Assembly: GCF_007005445.1 (NCBI RefSeq)
Contig: NZ_CP041387.1
Coordinates: forward strand, 1,550,001-1,614,000
Reading direction: 5' to 3'
Length of the DNA: 64,000 nucleotides
From: Rhodopseudomonas palustris
Lineage (GTDB): Bacteria > Pseudomonadota > Alphaproteobacteria > Rhizobiales > Xanthobacteraceae
A program made the position numbers and the translations under genes. Of the stretch, positions 54,087-62,005 are shown one piece after another (the first letter of the stretch is position 1; each line of letters opens with the position of its first letter). The notes below the pieces were generated by a model. It worked only from the letters and a program-made list of their open reading frames with translations. It did no database searches and was not told where the DNA came from.

Positions 54087-55055
54087 ATGAAACGCTCGAT
54101 CATACGCAGGCTGTTTCAGATCATCTCCCTGATTCTCGGCGTCATCGTGATGAACTTCACGCTCATCCAGATGGCGCCGGGATCGCTGCTCGACATCATG
54201 ACTTCCGAGCAGCAGGTGACCGATCCGGCCACATTGGAGCATCTGAAGCGTCTGTACGGGCTCGACCAGTCGCCCCTCCAGCAATTGTTCAAATACACCT
54301 GGTCGGTGTTCAGCTTCGATCTCGGCTATTCTTACCGGCAGAATGCACCGGTCTTCGACATCATCATGGCGCAACTGCCATCGACGTTGCTGCTGATGCT
54401 GACCTCGCTCGGGGTCGCGGTCACGCTCGGGATGATCGCCGGCGTCGTCGCCTCGGTGAAGGTCAATACGGTATGGGACGTGGTGATCTCGCTGGCGGCG
54501 GTGTTCTTTTTCGCGGCGCCGACGTTCTGGCTCGGCATCATGCTGATCATCTTGTTCGCCGTCCATCTCGACTGGCTGCCGGTGGGCGGCATGACGACGA
54601 TCGGCGAGCAGTTCGGGCCGGTCGGATACGTGATCGACGTGCTTCGGCATCTGATCCTGCCGGCATTGTCGCTCGGCCTGTTCTACGCCGCGATCTACAC
54701 CCGGGTGATGCGCGCTTCGATGCTGGAGGTGTTCTCGCTCGACTTCGTCCGCACCGCGCGGGCGAAAGGACTCAGCAAGACACGCGTCATCGTCGCCCAT
54801 GTGTTCCGCAACGCGCTGCTGCCGGTCGTCACGCTGCTCGGGCTTCAGCTCGGCACCGTGCTCGGCGGCTCCGTCGTGATCGAGGCCGTGTTCTCCTGGC
54901 CCGGCATCGGAAGTCTGATGCTCGACAGCGTCATGAGCCGCAACTATCCGGTCGTGCTGGGAGTCTTCGTACTCTCCGCCGTGGTCGTGGCGGTTGCCAA
55001 TCTGTTGGTCGATCTCGCCTACTACCGGCTTGATCCGCGAATCCGGAGTCGATGA
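54087..55055 (+). CDS. ABC transporter permease (DppB-type)
   Basis: A 322-residue DppB/OppB permease with six helices. Landmarks are FTLIQMAPGSLLDIM, LYGLDQSPLQQLFKYTWSVFSFDLGYSYRQNAPVFDIIMAQLPSTLLL and the EAA loop TRVMRASMLEVFSLDFVRTARAKGLSKTRVIVAHVFRNALLPV. AGGAG lies 8 bases before the ATG. It pairs with the next gene, which starts 3 bases after its stop. Confidence 0.93.
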   Translation: MKRSIIRRLFQIISLILGVIVMNFTLIQMAPGSLLDIMTSEQQVTDPATLEHLKRLYGLDQSPLQQLFKYTWSVFSFDLGYSYRQNAPVFDIIMAQLPSTLLLMLTSLGVAVTLGMIAGVVASVKVNTVWDVVISLAAVFFFAAPTFWLGIMLIILFAVHLDWLPVGGMTTIGEQFGPVGYVIDVLRHLILPALSLGLFYAAIYTRVMRASMLEVFSLDFVRTARAKGLSKTRVIVAHVFRNALLPVVTLLGLQLGTVLGGSVVIEAVFSWPGIGSLMLDSVMSRNYPVVLGVFVLSAVVVAVANLLVDLAYYRLDPRIRSR

Positions 55056-55058
55056 CCC

Positions 55059-55916
55059 ATGACGGTTCGTACCTCGTCCGCCTTCGTCGAATTCGCCGCG
55101 CGCTTCGCCCGCAATCGTGGCGCGCTGCTGGGAATGATCGTCATCGTCCTGGTGGTCGGGCTCGCGCTCGCCGCTCCGTGGTTGATCGACAGGAATCCGC
55201 TGCGCATCGTGTCGCGCCCGGAGGTCTGGCCGTTCACCAATCCGCGCTATCCGCTCGGAACGGATTCGATCGGTCGCAACATCTTCGCGATGATCGTCTA
55301 CGGTGCGCGCACCACCTTGATGATCGGCATCGTCGCGGCGCTGACCGCGACGGTGATCGGCGTCGTGATCGGCGCCACCGCGGCCTGGTTCGGCGGCTGG
55401 ATCGACGAGATCCTGACCCGGCTCACCGAGCTGTTTCAGACGGTCCCGAACATCTTGCTGATCATGACGGTGGTCGCGATCCTGGGGCAGTCGATCGACA
55501 ATATCATCGTAGCGATCGGGATCACGATGTGGCCCGGCATCGCCCGGCTGACGCGCGCCGAATTTCTAACCCTGAAGAACCGAGAGTTCGTGCTGGCGTG
55601 CCGATCGATGGGCATGAGCAATCTTCGCATCATGGCGGGCGAAATTCTGCCGAATGCGATTCCGCCCGTCATTGTCCTCGCATCGGTGATCATCGGCAGT
55701 TCGATCCTGTTCGAAAGCGCGATCTCGTTCCTCGGCCTCGGCGACCCCAACGTCGCGAGCTGGGGCGCGTTGATCGGAGACGGCCGGACCTTGATCCGAC
55801 GGTCCTGGTACATCTGCGCCATTCCGGGGCTGGCGATTATGCTGACGGTGCTGGCGATGAACCTGATCGGCGACGGTCTCAACGACGCGCTCAACCCGAA
55901 GCTGAGGGACCGCTGA
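55059..55916 (+). CDS. ABC transporter permease (DppC-type)
   Basis: A 285-residue DppC/OppC permease. It has NRGALLGMIVIVLVVGLALAAPWLID, PLGTDSIGRNIFAMIVYGARTTL and the EAA loop TRAEFLTLKNREFVLACRSMGMSNLRIMAGEILPNAIPP. It ends with FIGLGDPN-like FLGLGDPNVASWGALIGDG. It forms the channel with the DppB-type protein. Confidence 0.93.
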   Translation: MTVRTSSAFVEFAARFARNRGALLGMIVIVLVVGLALAAPWLIDRNPLRIVSRPEVWPFTNPRYPLGTDSIGRNIFAMIVYGARTTLMIGIVAALTATVIGVVIGATAAWFGGWIDEILTRLTELFQTVPNILLIMTVVAILGQSIDNIIVAIGITMWPGIARLTRAEFLTLKNREFVLACRSMGMSNLRIMAGEILPNAIPPVIVLASVIIGSSILFESAISFLGLGDPNVASWGALIGDGRTLIRRSWYICAIPGLAIMLTVLAMNLIGDGLNDALNPKLRDR

Positions 55917-55917
55917 G

Positions 55918-56922
55918 ATGACCCCGCTGCTCGAAATCCGCGACCTGCAGGTCGATCTGTTCACACGGCGCGGCGTGCTGCGTGCGATCGACGGGTTCTC
56001 GCTCGCGGTCGACCATGGTGAAACGCTCGGGCTGGTGGGCGAGTCCGGCTGCGGAAAGTCGATGACATCGCTGGCGATCATGGGGCTGCTGCCGACGCCG
56101 CCGGCGCGGGTGACGGGAGGCTCCGTCCTGCTGGAGGGGCGTGATCTCACCCGGTTGAGCGACAGCAAGATGCAGGCGGTGCGCGGTCGCGAGATCGGCA
56201 TCATCTTTCAGGATCCGATGAGCTCGCTGAACCCGGTCTACACCGTCGGCTATCAGCTCGCCGAAGTGCTGCGCCGCCATTTCAAGCTCGACCGCCGAGC
56301 GGCGGAGAAGCGGGCCCTGGAACTGCTCGACCGGGTGCACATTCCGGATGCGCGGCGCCGGCTCGATGCCTATCCGCACGAGCTTTCCGGCGGAATGAAC
56401 CAGCGCGTGGTGATCGCGATGGCGATCGCCTGCGAGCCGAAGCTGCTGATCGCCGACGAGCCGACGACGGCGCTGGACGTGACGATCCAGGCGCAAATCA
56501 TCGAGCTGCTGAAGGAGATCCAGCGGGAATCGCGCATGGGGATGATTTTCATCACGCACGATCTCGGGGTGATCGCCGACGTCGCCGATCGGGTGACGGT
56601 GATGTATGCGGGCAAGAAAGCCGAGGAGGCGCCTGTCGATGCGCTGTTCGACGATCCGCGCCATCCCTACACGCGCGGCCTGATCGGCGCGACGCCCAAA
56701 CCCGGCGACGAGCGGCGGCACCGGCTCGTCGAGATCCCCGGGGCGGTACCGGGCCTGGCCGAGCGACCGACCGGTTGCGCATTCGCCAATCGCTGTCCGT
56801 CGGTGTTCGACCGCTGCCGCATCGAACAGCCTGCTTTGATCCATCAGGGCGCGCGACACCTGGCCGCCTGTTTTCTTGCTGCCGAAATGGAGAAACGCCA
56901 TGTCGCTTCTGTCGGTGCGTAG
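55918..56922 (+). CDS. ABC transporter ATPase (DppD-type)
   Basis: A 334-residue ATPase. Walker [10 protein letters not shown] is at 41-49, the signature is [15 protein letters not shown], Walker B is [12 protein letters not shown] and the H-loop is [12 protein letters not shown]. The C-terminal oligopeptide-transporter domain has [14 protein letters not shown], a Cys cluster common in this family. It begins one base after the preceding stop. Confidence 0.94.
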   Translation: MTPLLEIRDLQVDLFTRRGVLRAIDGFSLAVDHGETLGLVGESGCGKSMTSLAIMGLLPTPPARVTGGSVLLEGRDLTRLSDSKMQAVRGREIGIIFQDPMSSLNPVYTVGYQLAEVLRRHFKLDRRAAEKRALELLDRVHIPDARRRLDAYPHELSGGMNQRVVIAMAIACEPKLLIADEPTTALDVTIQAQIIELLKEIQRESRMGMIFITHDLGVIADVADRVTVMYAGKKAEEAPVDALFDDPRHPYTRGLIGATPKPGDERRHRLVEIPGAVPGLAERPTGCAFANRCPSVFDRCRIEQPALIHQGARHLAACFLAAEMEKRHVASVGA

Positions 56923-57931
56923 TCTCGTCGTCGACTACCAGACGTCGTCCGGCACAGTTCACGCCGTCAACGACGTCAGCCTGGATATCGAGCCCGGCGA
57001 GACGGTCGGCCTGGTCGGCGAATCCGGCTGCGGCAAGTCGACCCTCGGCAAGGCGATCATGCATCTGATCCCGGCGACGGACGGGCAGATCGTGCTGGAC
57101 GGCCAGAACATCACCAGCATGCCGGCTGCGGCGATGCGGCCGATCCGCGCGAAGATGCAGATGATCTTCCAGGATCCGCACAATTCGCTCAATCCGCGGC
57201 GGACCGTCGGCAACCTGATCGCGCAGCCGTTGCAGATTGCCGGCTACGACAAGGCGGCGATTGCGGCGCGCGTCGCCGAGCTGATGGCGCATGTCGGGCT
57301 GTCGCCGGATGCCGCGACCCGCTATCCGCACGAATTCTCCGGCGGTCAGCGTCAGCGCATCGGGATCGCGCGTGCGCTGGCACTCAAACCAAAACTGGTG
57401 ATCTGCGACGAGCCGGTGTCGGCGCTCGATGTGTCGATCCGGGCCCAGGTGATCAACCTGCTGCAGGATCTGTCCGACAAGTTCGGCGTGTCCTATCTGT
57501 TCATATCGCACGATCTGACGATGGTGCAGCACATCGCCGACAAGCTGATCGTGATGTATCTGGGCCGCATCGTCGAGACCGGGGCGGCCGAAACGATCTG
57601 GAAGCACCCGGCACACCCCTACACGCAGGCGCTGCTCGCCGCGGCGCCGGTCGCCGATCCGCAACTGATGCGTGGCCGCCAGCGCTTCGTGCTGCAGGGC
57701 GATCTCCCCAGTCCGACCAATCTGCCGGAAGGCTGCGCGTTCTCGACGCGCTGCCCGTTCGTCACCGATCGCTGCCGTCAGGAGAGGCCGATTCTTCGGG
57801 AACTCGGCGAGGACCGCAAGGCGGCTTGTCACTACGATCTGGTCGACCGGCTCAAAGTCACGACGAACAATCCCACAGCATCCTTCGGCCGGCGGGTCGA
57901 GGGCAAGTACAAGGCAGGAGCACGGGCATGA
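56900..57931 (+). CDS. ABC transporter ATPase (DppF-type)
   Basis: A 343-residue second ATPase. Walker [10 protein letters not shown] is at 40-48, FQDPHNSLNPRRTVG is the Q-loop, the signature is FSGGQRQRIGIARAL, Walker B is LVICDEPVSALD and the H-loop is FISHDLTMVQHI. CAFSTRCPFVTDRC is the Cys cluster. GGAG precedes the ATG at 56900, which lies 23 bases inside the upstream gene. It completes a five-part importer. Confidence 0.94.
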   Translation: MSLLSVRSLVVDYQTSSGTVHAVNDVSLDIEPGETVGLVGESGCGKSTLGKAIMHLIPATDGQIVLDGQNITSMPAAAMRPIRAKMQMIFQDPHNSLNPRRTVGNLIAQPLQIAGYDKAAIAARVAELMAHVGLSPDAATRYPHEFSGGQRQRIGIARALALKPKLVICDEPVSALDVSIRAQVINLLQDLSDKFGVSYLFISHDLTMVQHIADKLIVMYLGRIVETGAAETIWKHPAHPYTQALLAAAPVADPQLMRGRQRFVLQGDLPSPTNLPEGCAFSTRCPFVTDRCRQERPILRELGEDRKAACHYDLVDRLKVTTNNPTASFGRRVEGKYKAGARA

Positions 57932-59466
57932 GCTTCGGATGGAAGAATCTCGGAGATCTGGTGGATCGCTACCGCGATCTGGATCGTCCGGCGATCATCG
58001 ATCTGCGCACGACGGAGCCGCGGATATGGAGCCACGTCGAGATCGACAGACTGGCCAACGGGGTGGCGGTGTATCTCACCGGGCTCGGTTTTCCGCGCGG
58101 GACGACGGTGGCGATCCTGTCGTCGAACCGCGCCGAGTACCTGGCGGTGTATTTCGGGATCATGCGAGCCGGCTTCGTCGCGCTGCCGGTCAACACCAAA
58201 CAGCCACCGGAGACGATCGAATTCGTGCTGCGTGATTCCGATTCGAAGTTCGCATTCGTCGATGCGGCTTCGCGGCGGCTGGTTCCGGACGGCTTCGCGG
58301 TGCTGGACTTCGACGACGACGGTCCGACCGGATTCGCCGCGACCATCGTGCCGGGCGACTTCGAAACGATCGAAGCGCGGCCCGGCGAGCTTGCGCAGAT
58401 TCTCTACACCTCCGGCTCGACCGGACGGCCCAAGGGGGTTGAACTCAGCCACGACAGCCAGCTCTGGGCGTTGAGCACGAAGGTCGGTGATGCCGACGGC
58501 TCGAACGAGGTCTACATCATCGCGCAGCCGCTGTTTCACATGAACGGCCTGTTCGGCGCGAAGTGCATCTTCGCCAGCAATGCGTCCGTCGTGTTGATGC
58601 CGGGCTTCGACGGCCGGCGCTATCTGCAGGCGCTCGCCGACTACCGCGTCACCGCCGTCACCGCTGTTCCGACCATGTTCGCGCGGCTGCTGCGGGAGCC
58701 GGATCTGCTCGCCGCCAACGACTACAGCCGGTTGAAGCGCTTGGCGCTGGCTTCGGCGCCGATTACCAGGGCGATGGCCGACAAGATTCAGGCCGCGTTC
58801 CCGCACGCCGCGCTCACCCACGGTTACGGCACCACGGAGGCCGGCCCGGCGGTTTTCGGCGCGCACCCGGACGGCAAGCCGCTGCCGCCGATGACGATCG
58901 GCTATCCGGTCGATCCGGCGATGGTGAAGTTGGTCGACGGCCCGGACGACAACGAGGGCGTTCTGCTGATGCGAAATCCGGCTCTGATGACGCGCTACCG
59001 CGGTATGCCGGAGAAGACGGCCTCGGTGATGCGGGACGGCTGGTACTACAGCGGCGACGTGATGCGCCGCGACCAGGATGGGTTTTACTATTTCATCGGC
59101 CGCGCCGACGACATGTTCGTCTGCGGCGGCGAGAACATTTATCCCGGCGACGTCGAGAAGATGCTCGAGACGCACCCCGCGGTGCGCCAGGCGGCGGTGG
59201 TTCCGCTCGCCGACGAGGAGCGGGGGCAAATGCCGGTCGCATTCCTGGTCCTGACCGATGGCCAGCATGCCACCACCGAGGAGATCAAGGCCTACGCGCT
59301 GCGGAATGGTCCGACCTATCAGCATCCCCGCCGTGTCAGTTTCGTCGCCGACCTGCCGTGGGCCGGCACCAACAAGATCGACCGCGCGGCCCTGATCCGC
59401 GAGGCGAAGGAGCTCGAAGCCAGGGGCGGGTGGTCGGTGTCGTCGGGCGCCGAGGTGGCCGCATGA
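57928..59466 (+). CDS. acyl-AMP ligase (ANL family)
   Basis: A 512-residue adenylating enzyme. P-loop ILYTSGSTGRPKG, GYGTTEAGPAV, the ATP-ribose Asp in YYSGDVMRRDQDGFYYFIGR, the hinge DDMFVCGGENIYPGDVE and the C-terminal Lys in GTNKIDRAALI are all present. It probably forms an acyl-CoA from a carboxylic acid released by the amidohydrolase; the substrate is unknown. The start overlaps the ATPase stop (ATGA). Confidence 0.92.
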   Translation: MSFGWKNLGDLVDRYRDLDRPAIIDLRTTEPRIWSHVEIDRLANGVAVYLTGLGFPRGTTVAILSSNRAEYLAVYFGIMRAGFVALPVNTKQPPETIEFVLRDSDSKFAFVDAASRRLVPDGFAVLDFDDDGPTGFAATIVPGDFETIEARPGELAQILYTSGSTGRPKGVELSHDSQLWALSTKVGDADGSNEVYIIAQPLFHMNGLFGAKCIFASNASVVLMPGFDGRRYLQALADYRVTAVTAVPTMFARLLREPDLLAANDYSRLKRLALASAPITRAMADKIQAAFPHAALTHGYGTTEAGPAVFGAHPDGKPLPPMTIGYPVDPAMVKLVDGPDDNEGVLLMRNPALMTRYRGMPEKTASVMRDGWYYSGDVMRRDQDGFYYFIGRADDMFVCGGENIYPGDVEKMLETHPAVRQAAVVPLADEERGQMPVAFLVLTDGQHATTEEIKAYALRNGPTYQHPRRVSFVADLPWAGTNKIDRAALIREAKELEARGGWSVSSGAEVAA

Positions 59467-60227
59467 GCCCCGCGCTTGCCGGCAAGACTGCACTGGTGAC
59501 GGGGGCGAGCCGGGGCATCGGACGCGCCATCGCGGTCGCGGCCGCGCGCGAAGGCGCATTGGTCGCCGTGCACTATGGCGGCGACGCCGATGCGGCGCAG
59601 GCGACGCTGGACGCCGTTCGCGCCGAGGGCGGAGACGGCTTCGTGCTCAAGGCCGACCTTGCCGACAAGGCGGGGCCCGAGGCACTGGCTGCCGGATTCC
59701 TCGACGAGATCGAGCGTCGCACCGGCGAGCGCGCCTTCGACCTTCTGGTCAACAATGCCGGTTTTGGCGGCCGCTATCGGATCGACGAGGTCGACGGTGA
59801 CATCTTCGACCGCATGATCGCCGTGAACCTGCGCGCGCCTTTCTTCCTGACCCGCGCGCTGCATCCGGCGATCCGCGACGGCGGGCGCATCGTCAACATC
59901 TCGTCGATGGGAACGCGCGCGGCGTTTCCCGAGATGAGCATCTACGCGCCGTCGAAGGCGGCGCTGGAGACTCTGACCGTGGTGCTCGCCAAGCAACTCG
60001 GTTCTCGCGGCATCACCGTGAATGCGGTGCAGCCCGGCGCGACGGTGACAGACATGAATCCGCTCGACAAGGATCCTGAGCGGGCTACGGCCACCAGAGC
60101 CACGATTGCGCTGGGGCGCCTCGGTCAGCCGCAGGATATCGCTGCGGTCGTGATCTTCCTGCTGTCGGAGGCCGGCGGCTGGGTCACCGGGCAGAAGATC
60201 GATGCGTCTGGCGGTCAACGGATATGA
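59463..60227 (+). CDS. short-chain dehydrogenase/reductase
   Basis: A 254-residue classical SDR. The nucleotide motif is TGASRGIG (13-20), NNAG is at 97-100, the catalytic Ser is at 147 or 148, Tyr161 and Lys165 lie in YAPSK, and the C terminus is GGWVTGQKIDASGG. It oxidises or reduces a hydroxy/keto group with NAD(P). It closes the operon and overlaps the ligase stop by 4 bases. Confidence 0.93.
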   Translation: MSPALAGKTALVTGASRGIGRAIAVAAAREGALVAVHYGGDADAAQATLDAVRAEGGDGFVLKADLADKAGPEALAAGFLDEIERRTGERAFDLLVNNAGFGGRYRIDEVDGDIFDRMIAVNLRAPFFLTRALHPAIRDGGRIVNISSMGTRAAFPEMSIYAPSKAALETLTVVLAKQLGSRGITVNAVQPGATVTDMNPLDKDPERATATRATIALGRLGQPQDIAAVVIFLLSEAGGWVTGQKIDASGGQRI

Positions 60228-60429
60228 GCGGCATGCAGAGTTGCTATCCTTGCTGCGTAGCGTCGGACGTCTGCTCGACGCCTTTGAACGACACCGGGAT
60301 CGCGCTCTGCTGATCGGCCGCGCCCCCGAACTGCATCTTGTCGTCTTCGCTCAGCGCGCATTCACCACACGCTGGAGCGCTTCATCGACTGATTGAAGCG
60401 GATCTGGACCTTGCCGAGGGGCCTAACGT

Positions 60430-60475
60430 CCTCATCCTGAGATCCCGGCAAAGCCGGGCGTCTCGAAGGATGAGG
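60430..60475. repeat. REP-like palindromic repeat
   Basis: CCTCATCCT and AGGATGAGG form 9-base outer arms. Inside are GAGA/TCTC-type and CCCGGC/GCCGGG inner arms, so the whole folds as one hairpin. This sequence type is dispersed through Rhodopseudomonas and Bradyrhizobium spacers. Confidence 0.75.
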
Positions 60476-60494
60476 AGCCGCATGCCTTGCCGCA

Positions 60495-60534
60495 CATGGT
60501 TCGAGACGGCGCTACGCGCCTCCTCACCATGAGG
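60495..60534. repeat. second REP-like palindromic repeat
   Basis: CATGGTTCGAGACGGCG and CGCCTCCTCACCATG form imperfect arms around a GCTACG-type centre. It shares the GGTTCGAGAC block seen in the same repeat family and lies 20 bases from the first, suggesting a paired REP arrangement. Confidence 0.65.
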
Positions 60535-60749
60535 TTGTGCCTGTTGTGAGCACTCCGAGCGCGGTGCTGTTTCTATCACAAACAGAACAACTCTAATGGT
60601 GGGATGTTCGTCCAGGGAAGGCAGGAAATCGATCTGGCCGGGGAAGGAAGGACGACTCCCGATTTTCTGACCCCCTCGGGCGCACGCCAGTCACAAGTCT
60701 CCCCCACGCGCTGGCTCCGCTTATGGCAGGCTTATCAGAGCCGAGCAGC

Positions 60750-61745
60750 TCAGGAGTGTGATCGTATCTGTCGCGGTGTGATGCCGAACCGGCGCCTGAA
60801 CGCCGTGGAAAAATTGCCCAAAGCTCTGTACCCGACCATGTGGGCGACTTCGCCGACCGAGAGCGCGCCGCGTTCGAGCATCTCACGCGCGTAGTCCAGC
60901 TTGCGGCTGCGCACGTAGTCGAAGATCGTCGTGCCGTGCAGCACGCGAAACCCGCGTTGCAGGCTGCCGGGGTTGAGGCCCGCCGCCGCAGCGATGGTTT
61001 GCAGTGTCAGCTCCTGGTCGAGATGGGCATCGATGAACGAGCAGGCGCGCTGCACGCAGCGGCGATGTGCCGGATGCAGCACCGCGCCCTCGAAGCAGGC
61101 CGAGGCGTCGGTGATTGCCTGCAGCGCGTCCGCGACCATCTCGATCGAGCGGGATTCGAGATACAGGCGCTCCAATGGGCCGGCGAGAGGCGGCGGATTG
61201 AGGATCTGCTCGGCGATCGCGATCAGACGCGGTGTCGCCTTCCAGCGCCGGGTGTTGAGATGGCTGCGAAGAAAGCGCAGCGCCTCGGCGCATGCCGGTG
61301 AATTCGCCAACGCCTCCTGGTCGAGCCATTCCGGGCTGAGCGTGACATTGACCTTGCGGATGTGGACGCCTCTGACCGACTGACGGGCGAAGCTGTCGGA
61401 CTTCGAACGGGCGATCGCGATCGCTTCGATCTCGTGTGCGCCTTCCATACTGCCGAGCTCCATCGGATGGCCGCCCAGGCAGACGTGGACGCAACCTTGC
61501 AGGAACAGCGCCACGGTGAGGCCGGGCGGCTGAGCCGCCTCGGTGTGCAGATCGTGTATCTCGCGCGTATCGGTTGTGTGCAGCGTCAATCCCTGCCGCA
61601 AGTGAATCCGGCGAAATTCTCCGACCAGGATCGGCGAACTACCTGCCAATCCGGGCGTCACCAGCCGAAATGCGCTGTCGGTGGCGCCGGCCAGACGCTT
61701 GAGATCGTCGGCGCTGACGACCTTCCGTTGCCGGTCCGAAAGCAT
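60750..61745 (-). CDS. AraC family transcriptional regulator
   Basis: A 331-residue regulator with a C-terminal AraC DNA-binding domain (about 232-331, CSFIDAHLDQELTLQTIAAAAGLNPGSLQRGFRVLHGTTIFDYVRSRKLDYAREMLERGALSVGEVAHMVGYRALGNFSTAFRRRFGITPRQIR). The N-terminal half resembles PchR-type siderophore sensors (SPILVGEFRRIHLRQGLTLHTTDTREIHDLHTE...GCVHVCLGG). It diverges from a TonB receptor gene, the classic PchR/FptA layout, and likely activates that receptor when its siderophore is present. Confidence 0.9.
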   Translation of the reverse strand: MLSDRQRKVVSADDLKRLAGATDSAFRLVTPGLAGSSPILVGEFRRIHLRQGLTLHTTDTREIHDLHTEAAQPPGLTVALFLQGCVHVCLGGHPMELGSMEGAHEIEAIAIARSKSDSFARQSVRGVHIRKVNVTLSPEWLDQEALANSPACAEALRFLRSHLNTRRWKATPRLIAIAEQILNPPPLAGPLERLYLESRSIEMVADALQAITDASACFEGAVLHPAHRRCVQRACSFIDAHLDQELTLQTIAAAAGLNPGSLQRGFRVLHGTTIFDYVRSRKLDYAREMLERGALSVGEVAHMVGYRALGNFSTAFRRRFGITPRQIRSHS

Positions 61746-61967
61746 CGATCACCCTTGAGCTTCAGGAATTGCAAAGCGGCAGCATACACCAGCCCGGATC
61801 GGGATTGTCCTGCCTGCGACCTATAACGTCTCTAGATTAGCCGCCGGGCCGATCGCCGTGATGTCGGCGCCAGTCGGCGAACTGGAAGGATTTCAAGCTC
61901 ACGCAAAGAAGAATGTCGTCCGCGCAACACTCCCGCCCATGGCCGCGAGGCGGCGCGTTGTCGTAAC

Positions 61968-62004
61968 TCATCCCGCTAGTCGAACTCAGCAGTGGGGAAT
62001 GAGT
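61968..62004. promoter_or_regulatory. inverted repeat before TonB receptor start
   Basis: ACTCATCCC (61968-61976) and GGGAATGAGT (ending 62004) form near-perfect arms that end just before the receptor ATG. The right arm includes the GGGGA ribosome site, so it could act as an operator or as an RNA hairpin that hides the site. Confidence 0.35.
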
Positions 62005-62005
62005 C

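Larger units (their letters stand above)
60228..60749. other. 522-base gap after catabolic operon
   Basis: No gene is supported. It contains two neighbouring palindromic repeats (60430-60475 and 60495-60534, listed separately). The rest shows nothing recognisable. Confidence 0.6.
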
